In this document: positions 32,493 through 41,754 of the stretch, in pieces | Layout of the letters: every line of letters starts with the position of its first letter | Position numbering within the stretch: the stretch's first letter is position 1 | Assembly (NCBI GenBank): GCA_036558905.1 | Contig: DATBER010000199.1 | Location: 31,751-95,750 of the forward strand | DNA: 64,000 nucleotides | Origin: DASXRA01 sp036558905 | GTDB lineage: Bacteria; Actinomycetota; Actinomycetes; Mycobacteriales; Jatrophihabitantaceae | Direction of reading: 5' to 3' | The notes under the pieces: generated by a model | The model's database searches: none | Told to the model about the DNA's origin: nothing | Seen by the model: only the letters and a program-made list of their open reading frames with translations | Translations under genes and position numbers: made by a program

Positions 32493-33245
32493 ATGAGAGA
32501 GATCGCCCCGTATCCGGTGCATTCTACCGGCGGCACCGACCACGCGCTGCTGGTCGCCCGCCAGGTCCGCAAGGTTTACCGGACCGGCAGCATCGAGGTC
32601 GCGGCGCTGCGCGATCTCGATTTGACTGTGCACGCCGGTGAGCTGGTGGGCGTGATGGGTCCGTCCGGGTCGGGTAAGACGACGCTGCTCAACTGCCTGT
32701 CCGGATTGGACGACATCGAGGGAGGCAGCGTGGAGGTCGGCGGGCGGGACCTGTTCGCGATGTCCGACGCCGAACGCACTGCGCATCGGGCCCGCTCGAT
32801 GGGTTTCGTCTTTCAGGCCTTCAACCTCATCCCGGTGTTCACCGCTGCGGAGAATGTCGAACTGCCGCTGCTGCTGGTCGGCACGCCGGCGGCGAAGGCA
32901 CGGGCGCGCGCGATGGAGATGCTGTCCCGGGTCGGGCTGGAACACCGCGTCGCGCACCGCCCGGCGCAGCTGTCTGGCGGCGAGCAGCAGCGGGTCACCA
33001 TCGCGCGGGCACTCGTCGCCCGACCGGCGATCGTGTGGGCCGATGAGCCCACGGGCAATCTCGACTCGGCGATGGCGACCGCGGTGATGGACCTGCTCTG
33101 CCAGCTCAATCGCGAGGAGGGGCAGACGATCGTGCTCGTCACCCACGACACCGCCATCGGATCCCGCGTACCTCGGCTCGTGCGGATGCGCGACGGTGTG
33201 CTCGCGGAAGACATCCGGCAAGAGACGGCGCTCGCTGTGAGCTGA
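32493..33245 (+). CDS. ABC transporter ATP-binding protein (LolD/MacB type)
   Basis: The 250-aa ATPase has Walker A GPSGSGKTT, Q-loop FQAFNLIPVFTAAENV, signature LSGGEQQR and Walker B IVWADEPTGNLDS. The FQAFNLIP...T..ENVELPL pattern is that of the family that works with FtsX-type permeases. ATG 32493 follows GGAAGG; longer frames upstream are not supported. The permease gene starts two bases after the stop. The pair is a mechanotransducing or export-type ABC system; the substrate (lipoprotein, peptide, drug) is unknown. Confidence 0.93.
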   Translation: MREIAPYPVHSTGGTDHALLVARQVRKVYRTGSIEVAALRDLDLTVHAGELVGVMGPSGSGKTTLLNCLSGLDDIEGGSVEVGGRDLFAMSDAERTAHRARSMGFVFQAFNLIPVFTAAENVELPLLLVGTPAAKARARAMEMLSRVGLEHRVAHRPAQLSGGEQQRVTIARALVARPAIVWADEPTGNLDSAMATAVMDLLCQLNREEGQTIVLVTHDTAIGSRVPRLVRMRDGVLAEDIRQETALAVS

Positions 33246-33247
33246 TC

Positions 33248-36160
33248 ATGTATCCGAACCTGCTCGCCCCGCTTCTCCTGACGCTGGCTGTTCTGGCCGG
33301 CGGGTTGGGGTATGCGGCGCTGCGGCATCCGGTGTCGCGGCGGCTGGCCGCGCGACAGCTGGCCCGCCATCGCGGTGAGGCGCTGTTGGCGATCACCGGC
33401 GCGACCCTCGGCACCGCGATCATCGTGGGTGCCCTCGTCGTCGGCGACACGTTGAACTTCTCGGTGCGGCAGGCCGCCTACCGCACGCTGGGGCCGATCG
33501 ACGAGCGGGTCGTCTCCACGTCGGCCAGCGCGGGCGATGAGGTCTCGGCGAAGTTGTCCGGCCTGCGTTCCGACGCTCGCGTCGACGGCGTGCTCGACGC
33601 CCACGTCGATCAGGCCGCTGCCCTCGACCGCAGCGGGCGATACGCCGAGCCGCGCGTGCTCGCCTGGGACGTGGACTTCGCCCGGGCAGCAACGTTCGGC
33701 CGCGCCGGTGGGCCGTCCGGCCTGTCCGGCGCCGGCCCCTCGGCGGGGCAGGTAGTGATCAACCAGCCCCTGGCTCGCTCCCTGAACGCTCACGCCGGTC
33801 AGGCGATCGCCCTGTACCTCTACGGGCGGACGTACCAGTTCCGGGTGGCGCGCGTGGTGGCCGAGCGTGGCCTGGCCGGCGCCGGACTGGGTGCGACGAT
33901 CAACCGCAACGCATTCCTGCCGGCCGGCGTGCTCGACAGCGCGGCCGCGGCTGCGGGTACCCAGCCGCGTGCGGTGACGTTCGTGTCGAACCGCGGCGGC
34001 GTCGAACGTGGGGCAGCGTTGACGTCGCCGGTCGCCGCCACGATCAGACATGACCTGCTGGGTCTCACGGCGCAGGTCGACTCCCCCAAGCAGGATGTGC
34101 TGACCAGCGCCCGCAAGACCGGTGACGCGCTCGGCGCGCTGTTCCTGATGATCGGCAGCTTCAGCGTCATCGCCGGCGCCCTGCTGCTGGTGAACATCTT
34201 CGTCATGCTCGCCGAGGAACGGAAATCGCAGCTGGGCATGCTGCGCGCGATCGGCATGAAGCGCTCGCGGCTGGTCGAGTCGTTCAGCCTGGAAGGCAGC
34301 GCGTACGCGCTGGCCGCAACCGTGCCGGGGGTGCTGCTCGGCCTGGGCGTCGGCTGGGCGGTGGCGATCCTCTCGGCGCAGATCTTCCGCGGCTGGTCGG
34401 CCGACGGGTCGGGGCTGGCGATCACCTTCGCGGTGACGCCCACCAGCGTCGTCAATGCCGTCGCGCTCGGTCTGGTGATCTCCTTCGCCACGGTGGTCGC
34501 CACCAGTGTGCGGATCAGCCGGTTCAACATCATCGCGGCCATCCGCGACCTGCCCCGGTCCGCCACCGCGCGGACCCGGCGGCTCACCCTCGTTACCTCG
34601 ACAGCGCTCGCGCTGGTGGCGACGGCGGCCGCCGTACCCGCGATCGCGGCCAGTCAGGCCGAAAGCACGCTGCTGCTGCCGGCGCTCGCCGCCGTTCTGG
34701 CCGTCCCGGCGCTACGCCGGGTAGCGCCCGCCCGGTCGGTACTCAGCGCGGTAGCCGTGGCGGTGCTCGTCTGGACGATGACGGCCAGCGTGGTCCGACC
34801 ACACATGTTCGACAACCCATCGATGGCTGTGTACGTCATCCAGGGCACCCTCGTCGCGTTCTCCGGCGTGATCCTCGTCAGCCAGAACCAGCACGCAGTG
34901 CTCCGTCCGGTGCGGCGCCTGATCCAGCGCCCGACCGAGACCGGACTCGCGACCCGGCTCGCCGTCGCATACCCGCTGACCAAACGCTTCCGCACCGGCG
35001 CCACGCTCATCATGTACACGCTGATCAGCCTGGTACTGGTGCTGCTCGTCCAGATCACCGGCGTGATCAACAACAGCGTCAACGCCAACGTCGCCGACGC
35101 GACCGCCGGCTACTCGCTGCGCGTGGACGTCAACCCGCTCGGCGCCACGCGAACGCTCACCGACGTGACGCGCACGCCCGGGGTCGCCGGCATCACCTCG
35201 CTCGTCTCGGCGCCGGCATTCGCTACCGACCCGGGCCGGCGCACCACCGCTCCACTGCCAGCCGTCGCCGTCGGTGTACCGGCTACCGGGCTCACCTCGA
35301 TGCGCTTCAGCTCCCGACTGCACGGGCTGAACACCGACCGCGCCGTGTGGGCGCTCGTGGCCGCTGACACCAGCTACGTCGTCGTCGATCAGTTCTTCGG
35401 CGCCACGGGAGGACCGAACGGCCGCTACTACCGACCCGGCGACACCTTCACCGTGACCAATCCGCGCACCGGCGCCACCCGGCAGAAGATCATCGCCGGC
35501 ATCCTGGCCAACGCCACCGTCTTCTACCCTGCCTCGAGCAGCAGCGGTGCCGTCTACCCTCTGGTCGCCAACGTGCAGGCGGTGCGGCAATTGTTCGGCC
35601 CGGCCGCGCAGGTCAGCGCCGCCCTGGTCCGCACCCGCCACGGCGTCGACCCGCAGCGGCTCGCCCCAACGCTGCAGGCCCGCTACCTGTCCGCGAGCCT
35701 GGTCGCCACCCCCATCGCGGTCAACGTGCGCCGCTCGTTCGGGTCGAGCACCGCCTTCTTCCGGCTCATGCAGGGCTTCCTGGCCCTGGGCCTGCTCGTC
35801 GGCATCACCGGACTGGGCGTCGTCATGGTGCGCGCCGTGCGCGAGCGGCGGCGAACCATCGGCGTGCTGCGCGCACTGGGATTCCAATCCCGCAGCATCG
35901 AGCGGTCGTTCCTGATCGAATCGGCCTTCATCGCCGCGGAAGGCGTGCTGCTCGGCTCTCTACTCGGCGTCCTCACAACGTGGCTGATGTACCAGAAGAG
36001 CGCCGCATTCGACGGCGTCCGCAACGGCTACCCCATCCAATGGCCGACCATCGCGATGCTCGCCGCCGCCACCCTCGCCGCATCAGTTCTGGCAACCACC
36101 GCGCCGGCCAAGCGCGCGGCCAAGGTGACCCCCGCATTGGCGGTCCGCGTCGCCGACTAG
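33248..36160 (+). CDS. FtsX-family ABC permease
   Basis: This 970-aa membrane protein has two FtsX repeats. An N-terminal membrane helix is followed by a large outer domain (about residues 60-290), three helices (LFLMIGSFSVIAGALLLVNI and on), a pair of central helices, a second outer domain (about 620-810) and a final three-helix block (GFLALGLLVGITGLGVVMV). The sequences MLRAIGMKRSRL and VLRALGFQSRSIERSF are the coupling helices that meet the ATPase. It works with the ATPase encoded just upstream. Confidence 0.92.
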   Translation: MYPNLLAPLLLTLAVLAGGLGYAALRHPVSRRLAARQLARHRGEALLAITGATLGTAIIVGALVVGDTLNFSVRQAAYRTLGPIDERVVSTSASAGDEVSAKLSGLRSDARVDGVLDAHVDQAAALDRSGRYAEPRVLAWDVDFARAATFGRAGGPSGLSGAGPSAGQVVINQPLARSLNAHAGQAIALYLYGRTYQFRVARVVAERGLAGAGLGATINRNAFLPAGVLDSAAAAAGTQPRAVTFVSNRGGVERGAALTSPVAATIRHDLLGLTAQVDSPKQDVLTSARKTGDALGALFLMIGSFSVIAGALLLVNIFVMLAEERKSQLGMLRAIGMKRSRLVESFSLEGSAYALAATVPGVLLGLGVGWAVAILSAQIFRGWSADGSGLAITFAVTPTSVVNAVALGLVISFATVVATSVRISRFNIIAAIRDLPRSATARTRRLTLVTSTALALVATAAAVPAIAASQAESTLLLPALAAVLAVPALRRVAPARSVLSAVAVAVLVWTMTASVVRPHMFDNPSMAVYVIQGTLVAFSGVILVSQNQHAVLRPVRRLIQRPTETGLATRLAVAYPLTKRFRTGATLIMYTLISLVLVLLVQITGVINNSVNANVADATAGYSLRVDVNPLGATRTLTDVTRTPGVAGITSLVSAPAFATDPGRRTTAPLPAVAVGVPATGLTSMRFSSRLHGLNTDRAVWALVAADTSYVVVDQFFGATGGPNGRYYRPGDTFTVTNPRTGATRQKIIAGILANATVFYPASSSSGAVYPLVANVQAVRQLFGPAAQVSAALVRTRHGVDPQRLAPTLQARYLSASLVATPIAVNVRRSFGSSTAFFRLMQGFLALGLLVGITGLGVVMVRAVRERRRTIGVLRALGFQSRSIERSFLIESAFIAAEGVLLGSLLGVLTTWLMYQKSAAFDGVRNGYPIQWPTIAMLAAATLAASVLATTAPAKRAAKVTPALAVRVAD

Positions 36161-36262
36161 GACAGCCCGCCGCCCGCGCCGCACGAGACGCCGCAGCGGG
36201 CAACTCGGCGCGCCGGGGTTCGGCGGACCGTGCCCATCGCGGCCACCTACCGCTGATAGGAC

Positions 36263-37009
36263 GTGCTTAGGGTCGAGCCCGTGCCTGATGCGATCTTCGA
36301 GCATCCGCGGTTGGCGGCGATCTATGACGCGCTCGATGCCGACCGCAGCGACCTGGATGTGTATGCCGACGTCGCGGGTGAGCTGGGTGCGCGGCGAGTG
36401 TTGGACGTCGGGTGCGGGACAGGGACGTTTGCGTTGCTTCTGGCCGACCGTGGCCTTGAGGTCACTGCCCTCGATCCGGCGGAAAGCTCGCTGGCTGTCG
36501 CGCGGGCCAAGCCCGGAGCCGAGCGGGTCCGATGGCTCCATGGTGATGCGACGGAGCTGCCGGCCGGCCAAGTTGATCTTGTGACGATGACCGGGAACGT
36601 CGCGCAAGCGATCGTCGAGCCTTCGGACTGGGACGCGACGCTGCGCGCGGTGCACGACGCCTTGCGGCCCAAGGGATATCTGGTCTTCGAGACGCGCGAT
36701 CCTGCCTATCGCGCATGGCGGGAGTGGAACCGCGCCGCCTCGTATGCGGTCACCGAAATACCCGGCGTCGGGGCAGTCCAGAGCTGGGTTGAGGTGACGG
36801 ACGTGTCGGGTCCGTTGGTGAGCTTCCGCTGGACATGGGTGTTCGCCTCTGACGGGGCGGTCTTGACGTCCGACTCGACGCTGCGGTTCCGCCAGCGTGC
36901 GGAGGTCGAGGCGGCGCTGACCGAGCATGGGTACTCCGTCGACGAGGTTCGAGATGCACCCGACCGGCCCGGCCGTGAGTTCGTGTTCTTCGCGCGCCGT
37001 CTCGGCTGA
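36263..37009 (+). CDS. Class I SAM-dependent methyltransferase
   Basis: The 248-aa protein has the SAM-binding motif VLDVGCGTGTFALLLADRG, the acidic residue in VTALDPAESSL, and the motif II region LPAGQVDLVTMTGNVAQAI. It is a small-molecule type methyltransferase; the substrate is unknown. The start may be GTG 36263 or GTG 36281, both ahead of the conserved part. It stands alone after the ABC genes and is followed by a 10-bp inverted repeat. Confidence 0.9.
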   Translation: MLRVEPVPDAIFEHPRLAAIYDALDADRSDLDVYADVAGELGARRVLDVGCGTGTFALLLADRGLEVTALDPAESSLAVARAKPGAERVRWLHGDATELPAGQVDLVTMTGNVAQAIVEPSDWDATLRAVHDALRPKGYLVFETRDPAYRAWREWNRAASYAVTEIPGVGAVQSWVEVTDVSGPLVSFRWTWVFASDGAVLTSDSTLRFRQRAEVEAALTEHGYSVDEVRDAPDRPGREFVFFARRLG

Positions 37010-37060
37010 CGGAGGCGCCTGCGAGTCCGGGATCGGCGGTTCACGGCAGATTCATCGGCG

Positions 37061-37081
37061 GACTGTCCACGGTGGACAGTC
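37061..37081. repeat. 21-bp near-perfect palindrome
   Basis: GACTGTCCAC and GTGGACAGTC flank a single G, 52 bases after the methyltransferase stop. As RNA it would fold as a 9-bp stem with a 3-base loop and could end that transcript; as DNA it looks like an operator. A related TGTCCAC-T-GTGGACA occurs inside the ATPase gene at 13781-13795. Confidence 0.5.
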
Positions 37082-37129
37082 GTCCAGTGCCCTGGCGGAC
37101 TCGCACCCGTCCGCGCGCTTCCGATTGAC

Positions 37130-37240
37130 CTACGCGTCGCGGCGTTCCAGCAGGTAGAACGCGAGGCCGAGCAGGACCGCGGTCCACAGGGCAGAACACG
37201 CTCAAGCCCTGCCAGGGTGAGAGCAGATCTCCGGATTGCT
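37130..37240 (-). pseudogene. Remnant of an ABC-2 type permease C-terminus
   Basis: Read leftward from about 37240, LLSPWQGLSVF is followed after a one-base frame change by ALWTAVLLGLAFYLLERRDA and a stop at 37130. A last helix ending in ERRDA or RRRDA is typical of ABC-2 export permeases. No upstream part of the gene remains; a dnaA fragment on the other strand takes its place. It is a decayed gene end. Confidence 0.5.
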
Positions 37241-37248
37241 GGTGGGCG

Positions 37249-37347
37249 CTGCTGATCGACGACATCCAGTTCCTGGAACGGCCCGAGCGCACCCAGGAAT
37301 CCGCCGCCCGAGGTGCTCGAGTTCACAACGCGATCAAGCTCCAGTAA
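37249..37347 (+). pseudogene. Fragment of dnaA (Walker B region)
   Basis: The frame from 37249 reads LLIDDIQFLERPERTQE, which agrees closely with the Walker B and following helix of actinobacterial DnaA (LLVDDIQFLEGKERTQE). Eight residues on, VHNAIK lies almost where DnaA has LHNANK, so the homology probably runs to about 37340 with decay between. No other part of DnaA is nearby, no promoter is evident, and no DnaA-box cluster was noticed, so this is a stranded fragment and not a replication origin. Confidence 0.6.
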
Positions 37348-37473
37348 CAACGAGACCAACCAGGCCGCCCACAGACTCCGTGCGCACGGAGGCAGCCGCT
37401 CAGCGACGAAGTGGCGCCCCGCGCCAAACATGAGTGCGCCGCAACGTGAGCGACGGCCGTCGGAGCGAGAAGC

Positions 37474-40218
37474 TCAAAGCGTCAACCGGGCCAGCTCGCC
37501 GCGCGAGGCGACACCGAGCTTGGGATAGGCCTTGTAGAGGTGGTAGCCAACTGTGCGCGGGCTCAGAAACAGCCGCGCGCCGATGGCCCGATTGCTCAGT
37601 CCGGTCGCGGCCATCCGAACCACCTGCAACTCCTGTGGCGTCAGCCGGTCGAGCAGATCAGCGGAGCCTTCGCGTGTCGTAACGGTCTCGCCGGTCGCCC
37701 GCAGTTCGTTGCGGGCGCGATCCACCCACGGCCGGGCGCCGACGCGTTCGAGTGCTTCCAGCGCGGCGCGCAGCTGCGTTCGGGCCTCGCTTCGCCGGCG
37801 CGCTCGGCGCAGCCACTCGCCGTAGAGCAGCTGCGTCCGGGCCAGTTCGACCGGACGTCCCGGGTCATGCTGTTGCAGGGCCCGCACGAAGTGGCGCTCG
37901 GCCCGGTCGTCGGCCGCGAGCAGAGCGCGGCAGCGCGAGCGCATGGCGTCTATCCAGGCCCTTCCGGTCTGATCGGCCCATTGTTCGTAACGGAGCAGCG
38001 CCTCGCCGGCTCGGTGCGGTTCACCGACGCACACTGCCGCCTCGACGAGATCAGGCGCACTGCGCAGCACACGCATCTGCAAGCGCGAAGACCCGCGCGC
38101 AAGTGCGTCCAGTCGGGCCAACGCCGATGCTGGACGACCGAGCCCGAGATCAAGCAGGCCCAGCGCCCACTCGGCGCCCGACCTGCCGGGCGAGCCGGCC
38201 CGGTCACCCGTCGGTTCCAACGCGATCTTGGCGGCGATCCGGCAGGCCTCGCCGTCACCCTCGATCGCGGCGACGAGCGCCAGAACGCTCTCCGCCTGGC
38301 TGATCGACTCGTATTCACCGGTCGCGCGAGCGATGCGCCCCGCCTCAGTGGCCGTGGCCCGCGCATCGCGGTGCCGGCCGCAGTAGACCTGCAGATACGC
38401 CAGGTGCGTGAGTGCTTGCGGAAGCAGGCCGATGGCCCCCTGCGTTCGAACCGTGTTCGCCAGCGAATCCGCGACCTCATAGGCCTGGGCGCTATCGCCG
38501 GCGGCGAGGCACGCGTCGGCGGTGAACAGCTGCTCGCGTAGTCCGCCGGTGGAGACGTCCAGCGCCGCCGCAGCGACATCGGGCAGCGGCGGAAGACGCG
38601 TCGTGTCCCGGTCGAGCTGACGGTAGATCGACCAGCGCAGCAGCTGCTGGATCGGCACCAGCGGATGAGTGGGCGCAAGCCGCAAGGTGTCGAGCAGCTC
38701 GACCGTCCGTAGCCCGGCATCGGTGTCGGCGGTCGCCCGCGTGATGCGAACCATCTCCATCAGCAGCCACGACGCCCGCGGCCGGTCGTGCTCGCGCAGC
38801 AGCGACACAGCCTCGTGCAGGTGCCGGTAGGCGAGCGGCAGTTGTCCCAGGGCGTAGCTGGCGTGCCCGCGCACGGTGGCCACCCGCGCTCGCAGCAGCG
38901 GATCGTCGACGCTCGCGCTCACGTCGTCGACGAGCTCGACCGCCCGCTCGTACTCACCGACCTCCTCGGCCGCCTCGGCGGCCAACGTCCGGCGCTGCGC
39001 GGCCGTCCCAGGGTCCGGGCTGAGCTGGGCAGCACGCTCGTAGCTGGCCATCGCCGCGGCCAGGGCGCCCCGGCGCAGCGCGCGCTCGGCGCTGCCGTGC
39101 AGCTCGCCGGCCACTGTCTCGTCCGGCTCGGTGGCCAGCGCGGCCAGGTGGTGGGCGCGCCGTTCGGCATCGGCCTCGGTCTGGCCGGCCAGCGCGTCGG
39201 CCAGGGCCCGATGCGCCGACCACCGAGACGTCAGCGGCGCGCCGTGGTAGGCGGCTGCGCGGATGAGCGGATGGCGGAACGTGATGCGGGTCGGCGTCAG
39301 GCGGACCAGATCGGCCCGTTCGAGCTCGGCCAGGTCGTGCACGGACGCGTCGAAGGCCCGCCCGGCCCGTAGCACCACGGACAGCTCGCCGCTGTCCTCG
39401 GTCGCCGCGACCAGCAACAGCTCACGGGCGCGCGGCGGCAACGTCTCGATCACCGCCTGATAGACCTGCTCCATCCGGCGCGGTGCGGACAGGGCCGCCT
39501 CAGCCGGGTCGGTCGCCCCGCGACGGGACTCGGCGCGGAGCACGGCGGGCAGCTCCAGCAACGCCAGCGGGTTGCCGCCCGCCTCGGCCAACACCTGCCG
39601 GTGCAGATCGGCATCCAGCTGCCCGGAATGCGCGGCGAGCAACTCGCTGGCCGCCGGCTCGTCCAGCCGACCGAGGCGCAGTTCGGGTAGGCCAGGTGCG
39701 CGGAACGGCCGCCCTTCGTCGCGGGCCGCGAACACGAGCAGGACGCCGTCCTCCTCCAGCCGGTGCGCGGCGAACAGCAGCGCATCGACCGAGGCCTGAT
39801 CGATCCACTGCGCGTCGTCAACCAGGCACAGCAGCGCCCCGTCTCCGGCCAGCTCAGCCAGCAGCGACAGCACCGCCAGCCCGACCAGAAACCGATCACC
39901 GCCCGCGCGGTTGCCCACCCCGAGCGCCCCTCGTAGCGCGTCCGCCTGTGTCCGCGGCAACCCACTCAGCCGATCGAGCGATCCGTGCAACAAGAGATGC
40001 AACCCGGCGAAGGGCACACCTGCCTCGGACTCGATGCCCACCCCACGCAACACCGGCATGCCGTCGACGGCCTCGGCCGCGCCAGCCGCGTACTCCAACA
40101 GTGAGCTCTTGCCGATGCCCGCCTCACCACGCACTACCAGCACGCCGCTGCGTCCATCCCGGGCAGCGGCCAGGAGTGCGTCGATGACCGCCCGCTCCCG
40201 CTCCCGGCCACACAGCAC
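37474..40218 (-). CDS. LuxR-family regulator with AAA ATPase domain
   Basis: The 914-aa protein starts with CGRERERAV, has Walker A GEAGIGKSS near residue 35 and a Walker B-like stretch ALLCLVDDAQWID, then a long helical TPR-like middle, and ends in a LuxR helix-turn-helix (LTPQELQVVRMAATGLSNRA then SPRTVGYHLYKAYPKLGV). Such large ATP-binding regulators activate transcription in response to an unknown ligand. GTG 40218 is chosen because GGGGAGAG lies eight bases before it; the open frame runs far upstream across the response-regulator gene, which is a shadow. A second member of this family lies at the right edge. Confidence 0.9.
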   Translation of the reverse strand: MLCGRERERAVIDALLAAARDGRSGVLVVRGEAGIGKSSLLEYAAGAAEAVDGMPVLRGVGIESEAGVPFAGLHLLLHGSLDRLSGLPRTQADALRGALGVGNRAGGDRFLVGLAVLSLLAELAGDGALLCLVDDAQWIDQASVDALLFAAHRLEEDGVLLVFAARDEGRPFRAPGLPELRLGRLDEPAASELLAAHSGQLDADLHRQVLAEAGGNPLALLELPAVLRAESRRGATDPAEAALSAPRRMEQVYQAVIETLPPRARELLLVAATEDSGELSVVLRAGRAFDASVHDLAELERADLVRLTPTRITFRHPLIRAAAYHGAPLTSRWSAHRALADALAGQTEADAERRAHHLAALATEPDETVAGELHGSAERALRRGALAAAMASYERAAQLSPDPGTAAQRRTLAAEAAEEVGEYERAVELVDDVSASVDDPLLRARVATVRGHASYALGQLPLAYRHLHEAVSLLREHDRPRASWLLMEMVRITRATADTDAGLRTVELLDTLRLAPTHPLVPIQQLLRWSIYRQLDRDTTRLPPLPDVAAAALDVSTGGLREQLFTADACLAAGDSAQAYEVADSLANTVRTQGAIGLLPQALTHLAYLQVYCGRHRDARATATEAGRIARATGEYESISQAESVLALVAAIEGDGEACRIAAKIALEPTGDRAGSPGRSGAEWALGLLDLGLGRPASALARLDALARGSSRLQMRVLRSAPDLVEAAVCVGEPHRAGEALLRYEQWADQTGRAWIDAMRSRCRALLAADDRAERHFVRALQQHDPGRPVELARTQLLYGEWLRRARRRSEARTQLRAALEALERVGARPWVDRARNELRATGETVTTREGSADLLDRLTPQELQVVRMAATGLSNRAIGARLFLSPRTVGYHLYKAYPKLGVASRGELARLTL

Positions 40219-40716
40219 GACGCCCACTCTCCCCAAACGCGGTTTCGCCAGGTCTATCACGCTGACGGTCTTTCCGGCGTCTTCGGTTAGTAGGTCTCCG
40301 GGCCGGGAACCGTCCGCGAAGGTGATGGAGAACGCGTTCAAGGCGTGTTTCCGGTGTATCGCCCATCGTGTCCGGCCTGGCCGGTTGGGTCCAGAGTTCG
40401 GGTGTCGAGGTGGAGGCACTCGAGCCCGGCCTGCTCGGACGGGAAATGGCCGCGGAGTGCTCGGTGAGCACGGTCTGGGCAGCTGCTTGAGCAACCCGTC
40501 CGGGCCCGTCCCGCAGCGGCTCGCTCGGTCGCGCGTCGTCGGCGCCGGGAGCGTCGCCGTCACGCCGGTCCTCCAATCTGGGCTGCGCCCAGCACCCGGT
40601 GCCGACTTCTCGGTTGGCTCTGAAGAAGATGTGAGGACGCCCGGCTGAGCAGGCTCAGAGGAAACGCAGAGCTTCGACGGCGGTGCGCGGGCGGTCCGGC
40701 CGCGCATGCTGGATTC
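40219..40716. other. Divergent intergenic region before the OmpR regulator
   Basis: This 498-base region has no convincing gene. Near the response-regulator start it holds an inverted repeat CTGAG-CAGG-CTCAG at about 40641, followed by CAGAG repeats, which may be an autoregulatory site of the OmpR-type protein. That is a guess from position. Confidence 0.4.
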
Positions 40717-41457
40717 GTGATCGATAGCGACGGCCGGTCGCGGGCCGGCCTGACTCGGCCGGACGGGTTGCCGCTTCGCGCTCTGGTCGTCGACGACGAG
40801 GCCAGCCTGACCGAACTGCTGGTCAGCGCGCTGCGCTACGAGGGCTGGGCCGTGCATGGTGCGACCAACGGGAGGGACGCCGTGTCGATCGCGGGCTCGT
40901 TCCGGCCCGACGTCGTCGTGCTCGACGTGATGCTTCCTGACGCCAGTGGCCTCGAGGTGCTGCAGCGGATGCGCGCACAGAACCAGCACGTGTGCGTGCT
41001 GTTCCTGACCGCGCGCGACTCGGTCGAGGACCGGATCGCGGGCATTACGGCCGGCGGCGACGACTACGTCACCAAGCCGTTCAGCCTCGAGGAAGTGCTC
41101 GCCCGGCTGCGCGGGCTGGTCCGCCGGGCCGGTCTGGCCCGCATCCGTTCCGGGCGGGAGATCTCGGTCGGCGACCTCACTATGGACGAAGAGGCCCGAG
41201 AAGTGCGGCGGGGTGACGACCTGATCGATCTCACCGCAACCGAGTTCGAGCTGCTGCGCTACCTGATGCGCAACTCTCGCCGAGTCCTGTCCAAGGCCCA
41301 GATCCTCGATCGCGTCTGGAGCTACGACTTCGGAGGGCGCGCTCACGTCGTCGAGCTGTACATCAGCTATCTGCGTAAGAAGGTCGACGCCGGCCGCGAA
41401 CCGATGATCCACACCGTGCGCGGCGTCGGCTACGTACTCAAGCCGGCGCTCGGATGA
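40717..41457 (+). CDS. OmpR-family response regulator
   Basis: The 246-aa protein has a receiver domain (LRALVVDDEASLTELL; phospho-acceptor Asp70 in VVVLDVMLPD; LTARDS; Lys in TKPFSLEEV) and a C-terminal winged helix ending VRGVGYVLKPALG. The start is GTG 40717. Its stop overlaps the start of a histidine kinase gene (ATGA), but that kinase is cut after 48 codons, so this regulator has no intact partner here. It may be driven by another kinase or be inactive. Confidence 0.93.
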   Translation: MIDSDGRSRAGLTRPDGLPLRALVVDDEASLTELLVSALRYEGWAVHGATNGRDAVSIAGSFRPDVVVLDVMLPDASGLEVLQRMRAQNQHVCVLFLTARDSVEDRIAGITAGGDDYVTKPFSLEEVLARLRGLVRRAGLARIRSGREISVGDLTMDEEAREVRRGDDLIDLTATEFELLRYLMRNSRRVLSKAQILDRVWSYDFGGRAHVVELYISYLRKKVDAGREPMIHTVRGVGYVLKPALG

Positions 41458-41619
41458 GGTCGCCCGGCCCTGCGCCGCGCCGGTGGGTGGCCGGCCAGCC
41501 ATTGCGCGTCCGGCTCGCCGCGTTGCTGGTGGCATTGCTGCTGGTCGTGTGCGCGGCCGTCGGCATCGCGACGACGCTGGCCCTGCGCGATTCCTGGTGA
41601 AACGCCTCGACCTGCCGAG
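41454..41619 (+). pseudogene. Truncated sensor histidine kinase
   Basis: ATG 41454 overlaps the response-regulator stop and encodes an N-terminus with Arg-rich start and one membrane segment (LRVRLAALLVALLLVVCAAV), typical of OmpR-partner kinases. It ends at TGA 41600 because of a frame change: in the other frame the sequence goes on as FLVKRLDLPS, the usual first residues after the helix. At 41619 the kinase sequence stops and a copy of an alcohol dehydrogenase 3' end begins. The sensor, dimerisation and ATPase domains are all missing. Confidence 0.8.
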
Positions 41620-41684
41620 CCTACGACATCTTCAGCCAGGCTGCAGAAACCCGTGCGCTGAAGATGGTCATGTACCGCACCTGA
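41620..41684 (+). pseudogene. Copy of an alcohol dehydrogenase 3' end
   Basis: These 65 bases match 751-815 at 62 positions and end in the same stop codon. Weaker similarity continues about 25 bases past the stop, with a short gap. The copy is joined directly to the broken kinase gene, as if a deletion had removed the rest of the kinase and most of a second dehydrogenase gene. Confidence 0.85.
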
Positions 41685-41754
41685 CTTCGACCGCCAGCTC
41701 AGCTGTATACCGACCGGGTCGGCCTACTTCCGCTGCTCGTGACGCCGGGCCGGC

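Noticed and set aside
32205..33221. Minus-strand frame opposite the ABC ATPase
   Set aside because: It is antisense to a gene with all Walker and signature motifs, and lacks a family and start site.
37249..37347. The dnaA-like fragment as a sign of a replication origin
   Set aside because: Only about 30 codons remain, there is no dnaN, and no DnaA-box cluster or AT-rich unwinding region is near.
37474..41535. A 1353-codon open frame that would join the LuxR regulator to a long N-terminal extension
   Set aside because: The extension covers the OmpR regulator on the other strand, has no domain, and the GTG at 40218 has a good ribosome site right before the conserved start.
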